From NCBI RefSeq assembly GCF_036850765.1, contig NC_089494.1:230782779-230846778 (forward strand): a DNA stretch of 64,000 nt. Reading direction: 5' to 3'. This DNA comes from Saccopteryx bilineata. Lineage: Eukaryota; Chordata; Mammalia; Chiroptera; Emballonuridae. Position numbers and translations under genes: made by a program. Below are positions 25,301 through 36,180 of this stretch, piece after piece. Below the pieces are notes generated by a model. It did not search any database. It worked only from the letters and a program-made list of their open reading frames with translations, and was not told the DNA's origin. Each line of letters begins with the position of its first letter. Within the stretch, counting starts at the first letter, position 1.

Positions 25301-26195
25301 AATTTTGATGTGGTCATGGAATGATGCTAGTACCCTGTTTTCCTATTCTACCATCTTGACTGAAAGAAGTTAGAATCTGTAACCATTTTTAAGTGCTATT
25401 TTAACTTATATGTAGGTAACCTTTAGAAAGTGGAAGTTTTCCAGATATCTTCTTCAAAAGTATTCTTTTTTGTAGTTTTGCATCAGTTGGTTGGATATAG
25501 ATATATTGTAGTAATATCTGCCCAAATAAACATTTCCTATTTTATAACTGTTATGTTGTTGTAATGGGCAATAAAATGACTTTCCATCTTTGTTTTTAAA
25601 AAACCTCATTAAATTCTGCTTACTTAAAAAAATGTTCTGTTTGGTTTGAGATTAAAGTCCCTGCTCTTCCAAAGTTTTGCAGCTATTTCTGGGTCCATAA
25701 GGGTTGCTAAGAGATGCTGGGATGCCCATTGTGTATAAAAAAAGTTCCAGCTTCAAAAGTCAGAGAGATAAGAGTGAGAGGATTATTGATTAGGAAAGAG
25801 TAAAGAATCCCTCAGCTAGCAAACACAGATGCACCATGTTTCTTTAACCTAATCTGTTTGAGTTTCTCTCATGCATAAAGTCAAGGTGGTAAAATTATTT
25901 CTGAAGATGAAAGAGTTGGACTTTATAAGTAATTATTTTAGCATAGACTATAGAAGGGAGCAAGGTAGTCTCCTAAACTGAAGCTGAAGGTACATATATT
26001 TAATTTTGTATTTCTAAAATCGGAAGATAGTCTGAGCTGTCCATATGATTCCGAAGATTTAGATTCTAAAATAAGGACTCAAGTTTTTAAAAGAAATTGA
26101 AAGGAATATTAAAGAATGAGAAAGCTACAGTATTATACCTGATTTTCTGCTTAAGTTATAGTCTGATACTGAAGGACCTCAAGAAGAAAGAACTT

Positions 26196-26375
26196 ACAAT
26201 TTGACACAAGGAGGTCTGGGTTTAGCGTCTTACTCTCCCATTTACTGATTGTGTGACTTTAGGTAACAGACTTCACGCTCTCCGTGAAATGGGGACTATA
26301 ATTCTTGTTCGTTGCACAAAATTTTGATGGAAGTCAAATGAAGTAATATTTGTCAGTGTTTATTTAAATGACAGA
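26196..26375 (+). mobile_element. MIR fragment
   Basis: gaggtctgggtttagcgtct, tactgattgtgtgactttag and ctccgtgaaatggggactat follow the MIR consensus order on the + strand. Confidence 0.75.
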
Positions 26376-26937
26376 ATTCATTATAAAAGTAAAGGATTAG
26401 TTTTTGCTTATAAATGCTATTATTAAATCATAATTATTTTAAGTTTTATTTTATTTAAATGGTCTAAAATGTGTTTAGCTGATTTTAACTCTATATATAA
26501 CAAAACCTTTTTACTGTGTCCCATTGTCATAGAAATTCTATAATCCACAACCCCCAAACCCCCTACACCAAGCCATTGCCACAGTACATTTCAGTTGTCA
26601 ACAAAGAGAGGGTAACGTTGATTGACCATTGGATTTGCAGTGGATGACAAGTTTTACTTGACTTCTATGCTGAGGCCTGAGAGTTACTTTCAGAGGCTCA
26701 CTCCTCTCTTCTGAGACTGAACCACAGCGGGTGGTGCTGCCATCCCACGACTAGGGGCGTCAGCTTGTGCCATGGAGCACTTTAGCAGACATTGAACTGA
26801 CGCCCTAAATTCTATTTCTGTGTTTCTTTTTCTATATTTGCAACATTTAAAGCAAAATTATCTTGGTACACTGAGAAGCACACGTCTAACAGACCTGCAG
26901 TAGCAGATACGATTTCGCACTCTTCGTTTCTCTAACA

Positions 26938-27062
26938 GACACTTACTGAGTGCCCCTTGTGTGCAAGGCCATGTGCTATGGACTTGAGCACAGCTGGAAT
27001 AAAGCCTACTCTCATAGACTTCACAGTGCAGCGACGGAGGAAGGCATTAAACAAAAGTTAGA
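26938..27062 (+). repeat. Ancient mammalian repeat fragment, family not assigned
   Basis: cacttactgagtgccccttg, gtgcaaggccatgtgctatg and a later actctcatagacttcacagt are words shared by an old mammalian repeat class; related wording is at 4.1 and 30.65 kb. Confidence 0.4.
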
Positions 27063-27324
27063 CAGTCAATTAATTACAACAGAGGTAACTTCTGTGTGGG
27101 AGGAGAGGGCTCCTGTGAGAGCTGATGGCAGGGGGCTGAGCCCAGTATCAGGGGAGGGAAGCCTTCCCTGAGGGGTGGTCCTGTGAACATGGACTCCAAC
27201 GAGGATGCTGGAGAAAGGGAGGGACATGACTGATCTGAGGCTTTTAAAAGCTGTCTTTGTTCTAATCCCCTCCCCTCCCCCCCCCAAGGGACGAAGGGAT
27301 TGTGAAGTACAGATTGGTAGTTAC

Positions 27325-27545
27325 ACAATAGTCACATGGGGATGCAAAGTACAGCATAGCGAAGGTAGTCAATAGTATTGTGACAACTATGTATGGTGTA
27401 AGATGGGGACTGGAAAAATGGAGCAGACACTGTGTAAGGTATATGATTGTCTAGCCACTGTGCCGTACACCTGAAACCAATACCAAATAATATTGAAAGT
27501 ACACTGTAATTGAAAAATAAAAATTAGAGTTACAAAAAATAAAAA
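27325..27545 (+). mobile_element. Old L1 3' end fragment, sense
   Basis: agtcacatggggatgcaaag, tagtcaatagtattgtgaca and gccgtacacctgaaaccaat match older L1 3' ends in + orientation, finishing in an A-rich tail. Confidence 0.7.
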
Positions 27546-27670
27546 GGTGCCTTTGCGCAGCTTTGTTGGGGAAAGGGTGGAAGTGAATAGAATGTGTGGC
27601 AGGGAGAAAACATGGGGGTTATTATAACATTCCTATAAATGTGGCGCTTGGGGGGTGGACTGCACTAATT

Positions 27671-27880
27671 CAAAAACATTTTTTTCCATTGATTTGAGAA
27701 AGAAGGAGGAAGGGAGAAAGAGAAAGAGAGAGAGAGAAGCATCAACTTGTTCCATTTAGTGGTTCCGTTGAGTTGTACACACATGGATTTCTTCTTGTCT
27801 GTGCCTTGACCAGAGTTCAAATCTGTGACCTTGAAGCACCAGGATGATGCTCTATCTACTGAGCCACCCATCCAGGGCCT
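27671..27880 (-). mobile_element. Older tRNA-derived SINE
   Basis: Poly-T-like tail, purine-rich (GA) tract, agaagcatcaacttgttcca, then reversed tRNA head gatgctctatctactgagcc ending ccatccagggcc. Sister of the copy at 53.77-54.01 kb. Confidence 0.75.
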
Positions 27881-27966
27881 GCATTAAGTTTTGCAGACTA
27901 TTGTTCATCTCAATTTAATTTCACCACTTACGGTCCAAAAAATCTCATCAAAATGCTTCTAACTCC

Positions 27967-27980
27967 CCCCCCCCCCCCCG
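27967..27980. repeat. Poly-C run
   Basis: About 14 consecutive C bases, a G-run on the other strand. Confidence 0.8.
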
Positions 27981-28211
27981 GCTGCTGAAAACTTGGTTTC
28001 AAAGGCTCTTGCACTCATCCACATCAAAAATAAATTTTTGTTTTAGCCATAAACTTATGAGAATGGCCTAAGGTGACCTTCCCAGTTATTTTTTACTACT
28101 ATGACAAGTCTATATGTGGCCTGTTAATTTTTTATTTTTGTCATGCATTGAAGAAGAAAGAAAAATTAAAAAGTATAGTGCTGGAGAATATAAAAAATGT
28201 GCTAAGCAATT

Positions 28212-29599
28212 CATTTTTTTCTTTTTTTTTTTATTTTGAAAGAAAGGGAGAAAGTGAGACAGACTCCTGCATGTGCCTGGACTGGGATCCACCCAGCAAT
28301 CCACATCTGGGGCTGATGCTTTAATCAACTGAGCTGTCCTCAGCTCCCCAGGCCAACTCTGGGACCAACTGAGCTACTGACTGTGAGGGGAAGAGGGAGA
28401 AAAGGGGGAGAGGGAGGAGGGAAGGGGGGGAGAGGGGGAGGAGAGGGAGAGAAGGGGAGAGGGAGGAGGGAAGGGGGGGAGAGGGGGAGGAGAGGGAGAA
28501 AAGGGGGAGAGGGAGGGGGGAAGGGGGGGAGAGGGGGAGGAGAGGGAGAGAAGGGGAGAGGGAGGGGGGAAGGGGAAGAGGGAGAGAAGGGGGAGAGGGA
28601 GGAGGAAAGGGGGGGAGAGGGGGAGGAGAGGGAGAGAAGGGGAGAGGGAGGGGGGAAGGGGAAGAGGGAGAGAAGGGGAGAGGGAGGGGGGAAGGAGAGG
28701 GGAGAGAGGGGGAGGAGAGGGAGAGAAGGGGGAGAGGGAGGGGGAAGGGGAAGAGGGAGAGAAGGGGAGAGGGAGGGGGGAAGGGGAAGAGGGAGAGAAG
28801 GGGAGAGGGAGGGGGGAAGGAGAGGGGAGAGAGGGGGAGGAGAGGGAGAGAAGGGGAGAGGGAGGGGGGAAGGGGAAGAGGGAGAGAAGGGGAGAGGGAG
28901 GGGGGAAGGAGAGGGGAGAGAGGGGGAGGAGAGGGAGAGAAGGGGAGAGGGAGGGGGGAAGGGGAAGAGGGAGAGAAGGGGAGAGGGAGGGGGGAAGGGG
29001 AAGAGGGAGAAAAGGGGGAGAGGGAGGAGGGAAGGGGGGGAGAGGGGGAGGAGAGGGAGAGAAGGGGAGAGGGAGGGGGGAAGGGGAAGAGGGAGAGAAG
29101 GGGAGAGGGAGGGGGGAAGGGGAAGAGGGAGAAAAGGGGGAGAGGGAGGAGGGAAGGGGGGAAGAGGGGGAGGAGAGGGAGAGAAGGGGAGAGGGAGGGG
29201 GGAAGGGGAAGAGGGAGAGAAGGGGAGAGGGAGGGGGGAAGGAGAGGGGAGAGAGGGGGAGGAGAGGGAGAGAAGGGGGAGAGGGAGGGGGAAGGGGAAG
29301 AGGGAGAGAAGGGGAGAGGGAGGGGGGAAGGAGAGGGGAGAGAGGGGGAGGAGAGGGAGAGAAGGGGGAGAGGGAGGGGGAAGGGGAAGAGGGAGAGAAG
29401 GGGGAGAGGGAGGGGGGAAGGGGAGGGGAGAGAGGGGGAGGAGAGGGAGAGAAGGGGGAGAGGAAGGGGGGAAGAGGGAGAGGGTGGGGAAGAGAAGCAG
29501 ACAGTCACTTTTCTAGTGTGCCCTGACTGGGGATCGAACCTGGGATGTCCATATATGCCCAGGCCAATGCTCTATCCACTGAGCCAACTGGCCAGGGCC
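28212..29599 (-). mobile_element. SINE (family A-like) with internal homopurine expansion
   Basis: Left part (28212-28384): poly-T tail, then gacagactcctgcatgtgcc and tgggatccacccagcaatcc, the reversed 3' body of family A. Right part (29486-29599): reversed tRNA head with ggggatcgaacctgggatg and gagccaactggccagggcc. In normal copies these parts are separated by a purine-rich stretch of a few tens of bases (ggaggggaagagagagacag); here it is replaced by 1.1 kb of G/A repeats. Confidence 0.85.
28385..29484. repeat. 1,100-bp homopurine minisatellite
   Basis: Every base on the + strand from 28385 to 29484 is A or G. It is built from variants of gagggagggggaaggggaag, gagagaaggggagagggagg and gagaggggagagagggggag. 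A distinctive ggaaggagagggg block recurs near 28691, 28816, 28904, 29238 and 29328, giving higher-order spacings near 90-125 bp. Because stop codons need T on the + strand (or the complement on the -), all six frames are open; the long Gly/Glu/Arg/Lys and Pro/Ser/Leu ORFs are therefore artefacts. Triplex (H-DNA) and G-quadruplex structures are plausible. Confidence 0.95.
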
Positions 29600-30024
29600 T
29601 GTTTTTCTTTAATTCAACAGAGACTGTCCTCTATAAAAGTGACTTTCCTCTTCAAAAATGCTAGATGGGCTGGAGATCACTGAACTTAAATAGAGATTTT
29701 CTCTTAGCAAATTTTTTAGCAGCCTGTGGCTTTTACAAGAATTTGGAATTAAAAGAATCTTAACTTCCTAATTTATAATGTTGTATTTTGAATATCACTG
29801 TAAAAGGGAAACCTCCCAGATCTTCCACACAAAATTTAAGATCCTCTCTGACCTTTTAGGACCTGACTCCACATTCCTTTTTTAAATCTACGAATTCCTT
29901 CAATAACCCCGGCCCTCCAGTGCAGATTCACCAACACTTCTCAAACCTGAGAATACTTTTTTCTTTAACTACTCAAGTCTGAGGTTATACCTACCATCTT
30001 CAGCTTTGTGAAGAGGTAGCCTAA

Positions 30025-30172
30025 GGTCTCCTCCTCAAAGCATGGCCCGTGGGCTAGCTGCACCAGCAGCGCGTGGGAGTCTGCGTGAACTGCAGACTCT
30101 GGCATCCTGACCTTACTCCACACCTGCTGAATTTACACTCAAACAAGATCCCCAGGTGATTTCCACGTTTTC
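30025..30172 (+). mobile_element. MER5A-type hAT-Charlie fragment
   Basis: tcaaagcatggcccgtgggc, cacctgctgaatttacactc and gatccccaggtgatttccac match MER5A in order. Confidence 0.7.
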
Positions 30173-30627
30173 TTTCCATCTTAACCCACTGCAGTCTGAT
30201 CTTCCCCTCTTTCCCTTCTTTTATTACTGTGAAATCTGTTCTTACCACAGCCAGCCATGTCTTTGTATCCAATGGGCAGCATTTGGAACCACTGCATGTT
30301 TGAGCAGGAACAGGACTTTAGAATGAAGACTGGTGCTTCCTTTCCGTATTTGCACACAGCTCGGAGTGAGCATGTGCATCGTTGCTTGGTGCCAGGAATA
30401 CTTTCTTCCATTCAGGTGTGACACGCAGATATGATCTTGCTCAGTGGTGACTACTCCTTCCTTCTCAAAATGCCCCTCCTGCTTTGTCTGCACATGATCA
30501 CTTCTGGTTTTCCTTTTATCCTTCTGTCTGTCCTTTCTCCATCTCCTTAAGCTCATCTTTATCTACTTACCATTAACTGTTAGAATATCTGTCCTAAGCA
30601 CTCTTCTCACTTGACACCTGTGCCTCT

Positions 30628-30760
30628 CTCGGCAATGTCATCCACTCCCTTGACTTCCTTCATCATTTATACTCAACAAATATTATTGAGGCTCACCCTA
30701 GTGTCAGGCATTCTGCTGGGCACGTGAGATGCAGACGTGCAGAAAAACCTCCTACCTTCA
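30628..30760 (+). repeat. Ancient mammalian repeat fragment, family not assigned
   Basis: actcaacaaatattattgag, gtgtcaggcattctgctggg and aaacctcctaccttcaagga are typical of a widespread old mammalian repeat that I cannot name with confidence. Confidence 0.4.
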
Positions 30761-30936
30761 AGGAGACAGACAAGAAAGAGGTTCCACTTGAGTGTGTATG
30801 TGCTATAAGCAGTGTGTCTCTGGAAACACAAAGGAGACACAAATCTATGGGAGACTGTTGGCAAGGCATGTCGGCAAAAGTGTTTGGGTTTCCAGGGTTG
30901 CACTTTTCCATGGAATGTTTCACAGGCATTTTTTTT

Positions 30937-31096
30937 TTGTTATTTATTCATTATAGAGAGAGAGAGAGAAGGGGGGAGGAGCAGGAAGCATCAACTCCCC
31001 ATATGTGCCTTGACCAGGCAAGCCCAGGGTTTTGAACCGGCAACCTCAGCGTTTCCAGGTTGACGCTTTATCCACTGCGCCACCACAGGTCAGGCC
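30937..31096 (-). mobile_element. tRNA-derived SINE, family B
   Basis: Poly-T, (GA)n, agcatcaactccccatatgt, and reversed head gcgccaccacaggtcaggc. Target duplication tcacaggcattttttt at 30920 and 31097. Confidence 0.92.
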
Positions 31097-31120
31097 TCAC
31101 AGGCATTTTTTTTACTCAAT

Positions 31121-31403
31121 TTTTTTTTTTTTTTTTACAGAGACAGAGTCAGAGAGAGGGCTAGACAGGGACAAACATGGAGAGAGATGAGAAGCATCAA
31201 TTATTAGTTTTTCGTTGGCAACACCTTAGTTGTTCATTGATTGCTTTCTCACATGCGCCTTGACCATGGGGCTACAGCAGACTGAGTAACACCCTGCTCG
31301 AGCCAGCGACCTTGGGTCCAAGCTGGCTACCTCGGGGTCTCAAACCTGGGTCCCTTGCATCCCAGTCCGACGCTGTATCCACTGTGCCACCGCCTGGTCA
31401 GGC
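31121..31403 (-). mobile_element. tRNA-derived SINE, family C (internal-repeat type)
   Basis: Reversed copy: poly-T, gatgagaagcatcaattatt, ttgttcattgattgctttct, then gctcgagccagcgaccttgg and head gtgccaccgcctggtcaggc. Short duplication tactcaat at 31113-31120 and 31404-31411. It sits directly after a family B copy. Confidence 0.9.
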
Positions 31404-31734
31404 TACTCAATGTTTTTATAGCAATAACAAAGGTAAGCTCCTACAAAAGTTATTTTTCCTATCCCGTTATCTATTTTATCAGTCAAGTTAGGATAGGCTA
31501 TACTATATAACAAAATTAATCCCTCAACCCTAGTGGTTTGAAAATCAACAAAGGTCAATTTCTCACTCATGGTATATGTCCTTTTCAAGATGGTGGAAGA
31601 GTGGGGGATGTGCTTTGCTCACTGAGGTCATTCAGGGAGTAAATTGATGAACCAGCCATCAGCCTGAACTTTGTGGTTATTGTGCCAGAGAGAAAGAAAA
31701 AGAGCGCTCGAGGTGTTTTCTTTTTAAAAAGTAT

Positions 31735-31793
31735 ATTATTATTATTATTGCTATCATCATCATAATCATCATCATCATCATCATCATCATAGT
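31735..31793. repeat. (ATT)n/(CAT)n microsatellite
   Basis: Compound trinucleotide run, att repeats followed by cat/atc repeats with one interruption. Confidence 0.9.
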
Positions 31794-31866
31794 CATTAAG
31801 TATAATCACTGTGCTGTACATTAGATCCCAGAACTTGTTCTATAAATGGAAGTTTGTACTCTTTGC

Positions 31867-32619
31867 TAAGGTGACCAACTTTTCACAATGAAAAGGAGGA
31901 CAAAAATCAATTGAAGAAAACAATATCATAAATAAAAGAAACATTTTATTCATTGCAACAATAATATACTATACTATAATAAATGCACTTATAATAAAAT
32001 ACTTGTAATACTTTATATTGTATTTATGATTACATGCCTATTAATTTTTAATAATAATTATAAGAAAAAATTATTCATTTGGATACAAATATGTCACATC
32101 ACACGCAATGGGTCGACTCTGCATGGGTCGAATACGAACATTTACAGATTAATCATCCAATATCAAAAAGGAGGACATGGCCTGACCAGGCGGTGGCACA
32201 GTGGATAGAACATCGGAATGGGATGCAGAGGACCCAGGTTCGAGACTCCGAGGTCGCCAGCTTGAGCATGGGCTCATCTGGTTTGAGCAAAAGCTCACCA
32301 GCTTGGACCCAAGGTCACTGGCTTGAGCAAGGTGTTACTCAGTCTGCTGAAGGCCCGTGGTCAAGGCACATATGAGAAAGTAATCAATGAACAACTAAGG
32401 TCTTGCAACGAAAAAAACCTGATGATTGATGCTTCTCATCTCTCTCTGTTCCCGTCTGTCTATCCCTCTCTCTGACCTCTGACTCTCTCTCTCTCTGTTC
32501 CTGTAAAAAAAAAAAAAAAAAAAAAAAAGGGAGGACATGTAAGAGGACATTTTTCGAGGGAGGACGGACCTTACAAAAGAAGGTCTGTCCTCCCTAAAGG
32601 AGGACAATTGGTCACCTTA
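31867..32619. mobile_element. DNA transposon (non-autonomous) carrying a SINE
   Basis: Left end TAAGGTGACCAACTTTTCAC and the reverse of the right end TAAGGTGACCAATTGTCCTC form terminal inverted repeats, followed on both sides by words such as aggaggaca. Flanks share tctttg, fitting a decayed 8-bp duplication (hAT-like). Without the inserted SINE and its duplication it is about 390 bp. No transposase is encoded. Confidence 0.75.
32180..32529 (+). mobile_element. tRNA-derived SINE, family C, inside a DNA transposon
   Basis: Head gcctgaccaggcggtggcac, ggttcgagactccgaggtcg, several cttgagc-anchored units, gcacatatgagaaagtaatc, pyrimidine tract and poly-A. Perfect target duplication ggaggacatg at 32170-32179 and 32530-32539. 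Confidence 0.95.
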
Positions 32620-32819
32620 TCTTTGACCAACATCAAAAATGTCAAGAGACAAGAGAATAAGGCTCGAGAATGTAACCCAGGCATGTGTCTCAGTAGAATG
32701 GGAGAGAATTGAATATATTTGATGAACAGCATCAATGACCACCACCTCTGTCTTATTTGGGGGTGCCTTCATTTATCCAGTAACTCAAACTTGAAACTTG
32801 GAAGGGACCTCTGACTTTC

Positions 32820-33965
32820 CCATGTGTTCTCACAATTTTGCCTCAGAAGCTTTCTCCCAATGGTCCCCTCTGTTCTCACTGTTTCTGCCTTGCTCTTGGG
32901 TCAGGCCTTGCTCTTCTCTCCTTTGGACGATTGCAGGAGCTTTCTAACTGTCCCCGGCCCTTTCAAGCATCACCGTGCTGATCATTCTAACGTCTCACCC
33001 TTTTTAAGATCTTTCTTTTTTATTTTATTTTATTTTATTTTATTTTATTTTTTAATAAATTTTTATTAATGGTAATGGGATGACATTAATAAATCAGGGT
33101 ACATATATTCAAAGAAAACATGTCTAGGTTATTTTGTCATTAAATTATGTTGCGTACCCCTCGCCCAAAGTCAGATTGTCCTCCGCCACCCTCTATCTAG
33201 TTCTCTGTGCCCCTCCCCCTCCCCCTAACTCTCTCCCTCCCTCCCTCCCATGTCCTCCCTCCCCCCCCCACCCTTGGTAACCACCACACTCTTGTCCATG
33301 TCTCTTAGTCTCATTTTTATGTTCCACCAATGTATGGAATCATGTAGTTCTTGTTTTTTTCTGATTTACTTATTTCACTCCTTATAATGTTATCAAGATC
33401 CCACCATTTTGCTGTAAATGATCTGATGTCATCATTTCTTATGGTTAAGATCTTTCAAAAAGTCTCCATCACAACAGGCTCAATTCCAAACCCTTTAATA
33501 GGAACTTCCCTTTACAGTGTGTCTTCCACTCCTTCTCCCTTTTCTTTGGCCAGTAGCCATCTTGTTCACTTGCTGCTAGGCTTTTGCATATCTTTTCACT
33601 TTGCTCTACCTAGAAAGTTCTCCATATTCTATTACTATACCTCACCTCTCTCTTCCCAACAAATGCTTTGCTCAAACTTAGAAAACCTCTAATCATCTTT
33701 TAAGATTCACATCAAGGAACATTCTCCCCTAATAAACCTTTCCTGACTTTCCTTAATGGAATGACAGCTACTTCTTTTTAATTTTTATTTTTTCTTTGTT
33801 CAGATTGTGCTATGCACATCATTCTCAAAACACTTGTAGCCTGCTTTGTATTTTTAGACAACATGGCTGTCGCCCTCAACTAATCTATAAACATCTTGAT
33901 AATAAATACCTCTTACTAGATTTTGTGTTCTCAGCAGAGAGTAAATACAAAGTTTCTGGCACATA
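32820..33965 (+). mobile_element. L2 element, split by an L1
   Basis: Sense L2 3' half: ttttgcctcagaagctttct and tttggacgattgcaggagct before the L1. After it come acttgctgctaggcttttgc, ctttgctctacctagaaagt, taatcatcttttaagattca and the 3' end acaaagtttctggcacatag. The L1 at 33016-33444 interrupts it, and a family C SINE begins at its 3' end. Confidence 0.75.
33016..33444 (-). mobile_element. 5'-truncated L1 (young family)
   Basis: Starts with T/TTTTA repeats, then atgggatgacattaataaat and aatcagggtacatatattca, a C-rich stretch, and gttatcaagatcccaccatt. This parallels the 3' end of the full-length L1 at 44.3 kb. Perfect duplication ttaagatctttc at 33004-33015 and 33445-33456. Confidence 0.93.
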
Positions 33966-34390
33966 GCCTCACCAGGCGGTGGAGCAGTGGATAGAGTGTC
34001 AGCCTGGGATGATGAAGACCTGAGTTTGAAACCCTGAGGTTGCCAGCTTGAGGGAAGGCTCATCTGGCTTGAATGAGGGCTCATCTATCTTGAGCTTGGG
34101 CTCACCAGCTTGAGCATGGAGTTGTCAGCCTGAGCATAGAGTCATAGACATGACCCATGGCCGCTGGCTTGAGACCAATGGTCCCTGGTTTGAAGTCTAA
34201 GGTCACTGGCTTGAGTCCAAGGTTGCTGGCTTGAGCAAGGGGTTGCTTGCTTTGCTGGATTCCCCCTGGGTCAAGGCACATATGAGAAAGCAATAAATGA
34301 ACAATTAAAGTGCCATAATGAAGAATTGATGCTTCTCATTTCTCTCCTTCTTGTCTGTCTCTGTCTCTATCTCTCTTAAAAGAAAGGAAA
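33966..34390 (+). mobile_element. tRNA-derived SINE, family C, many internal units
   Basis: Head gcctcaccaggcggtggagc, then about nine units anchored on (c)ttga(g), then gcacatatgagaaagcaata, a pyrimidine tract and an A-rich tail. Longest internal repeat array among the family C copies here. Confidence 0.88.
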
Positions 34391-34574
34391 ATAAGTGTAT
34401 TAAGTGTGTTACCACATGACTATCATGGCTAGAGATATAAAGATGAAATTAGTGGCAAACTCACATCATGGGAAGATAAATTTGTTTACATGCCTAGGGT
34501 GATTGATTTTTTAAAGGTGTGTACCTTGTCCAAAGTGAGAAATGTCTGTGGGTTTGTGTGTGTGCCTGTGCAAG

Positions 34575-34705
34575 TGCCATGTCCCAACTCTTGGATAAGT
34601 TAAATGACTCTTGTAAGCTTCAGTTTTCTTCTCTCTGAAACTCTATGAAGAAGAATTATAGCACCTGTTTCACAGGATTTTTGGAAGGCTAACTCAGTAG
34701 ATGCT
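34575..34705 (+). mobile_element. MIR fragment
   Basis: Order of taagttaaatgactcttgta, cttcagttttcttctctctg, and gcacctgtttcacaggattt follows MIR. Confidence 0.6.
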
Positions 34706-34724
34706 TATAGTAAGGTTAGTTGTA

Positions 34725-35205
34725 TTTGCTTCTGTTGTTGCTTTAACAAATCATCACAATTTGATAGCTTAAAACAACGCAAATATATTACCTTACAATT
34801 ATAGAGGGCAGAAGTCCAAAATAGGTGTCACTGGGTTAAAATTAATGTGTTGTTGTACTGTATTCCATCTAGGGACTCTAGGAGACACCCTGTTTCCTAT
34901 TTTTTCCCCTATTTTCTAGAGGCTTCCTGCATTTTTTGGCTTGTGGCTCCTTTCTACATTTAAATTGAGCAGTGACCCATTGACTCCTTCTCACACCGCG
35001 TGGCTGGGACACACATTCTCTTCCCTCCCTCTTCTGCTTATAAGGGACTTGGGCTCGCCTGAATAATCCAGGATAAGTTTCCCATTTCCAATTCCTTAAA
35101 TTATATCTGCAGCACTCCTCTTCCATGTTAGGTATGTTCACAGGTTCTGGGGCTTAGAATGTGCAGATCTCTGGGGCAGTATTATTATGCCAATCACAGT
35201 GCTCA
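34725..35205 (-). mobile_element. MLT1-type MaLR LTR remnant
   Basis: tctgttgttgctttaacaaa, tagcttaaaacaacgcaaat, gggcagaagtccaaaatagg and cacaggttctggggcttaga are reversed MLT1 landmarks. Degenerate and non-coding. Confidence 0.75.
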
Positions 35206-35450
35206 ATCCACTCATTGTAAGTGATCTGTAAAGTTTGCCTGTTATTACCGGAATTATAGACAGATTCTTAAACATTGTTAGAAAAAACTTTAACACTTTG
35301 GAGCCATACAGCCTCGATACAATGTGGTCTCCTATTAATAATTTAGCATGAAAGAGCCATCTTATTTCACTCCAGAAGTGAGTTAAGTGATTCACTTTTG
35401 AAAATTTCCTTAGCCATTTTGTTCTGCTGGTAAAAGGTAATTGGTATTTC

Positions 35451-35893
35451 TTTTTTTTTTTTTTTTAATTTTTAATATTCTTTTTTTTTTTTTCTCTCTG
35501 CATTTCTCTGAAGCTGGAAACGGGGAGAGACAGTCAGACAGACTCCCGCATGTGCCCGACCGGGATCCACCCGGCACACCTACCAGGGGCGAGGCTCCGC
35601 CCACCAGGGGGCGATGCTCTGCCCCTCGGGGGGGGGGGGTCACTCTGCCGCGACCAGAGCCACCCCAGCGCCCGGGGCAGAGGCCAAGGAGCCATCCCCA
35701 GCGCCCGGGCCATCACTGCTCCAATGGAGCCCTGGCTGCAGGAGGGGAAGAGAGAGACAGAGAGGAAGGAGTGGGGGTGGAGGGGTGTGGAGAAGCAAAT
35801 GGGCGCCCCTCCCATGTGCCCCAGCCGGGAATCGAACCCGGGTGCCCCGCACGCCAGGCCGACGCTCCACCGCTGAGCCAACTGGCCAGGGCC
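35451..35893 (-). mobile_element. tRNA-derived SINE, family A, duplicated-box subtype
   Basis: Reversed copy with two long T runs, gctggaaacggggagagaca, two cgcc-cacc-aggggcga units and head agccaactggccagggcc. Perfect 16-bp duplication aggtaattggtatttc at 35435-35450 and 35894-35909. A 10-base G run lies at about 35,629-35,638. High GC gives long chance ORFs on both strands. Confidence 0.95.
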
Positions 35894-35974
35894 AGGTAAT
35901 TGGTATTTCGTTAGAACTATTTTAGTAGCCTTAAGAAGACAACTTCACTTTCATCACTATCATTGTGTAGTAAT

Positions 35975-36180
35975 GACTAACAGTTATTGAAAGTTTACTG
36001 TGTACCAGGGACAATTTCAAGTGTTTATATATGTATTGACCAATTTGAATATAATGGACAGCCCCTGAAGAAAGGTACTTTAATTTCCTTATTTTTTTAC
36101 TGTTGATAGTTTGTACAAAGTTTCAGTATAGCAAGTGCTATAGACGGGATTTAAACGCAGGTGGTCGAACCTGTATTGTT
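35975..36180 (-). mobile_element. MIR fragment
   Basis: gtgtaccagggacaatttca through ctatagacgggatttaaacg follows MIR read in reverse. Confidence 0.55.

Noticed and set aside
33966..34390. CRISPR-like array of short repeats
   Set aside because: Units are imperfect and tandem without spacers, and belong to a tRNA-derived SINE in a mammalian genome.
35441..35925. Overlapping GC-rich ORFs of 100-150 codons on both strands
   Set aside because: They lie inside a family A SINE; the same proteins recur at every family A copy.
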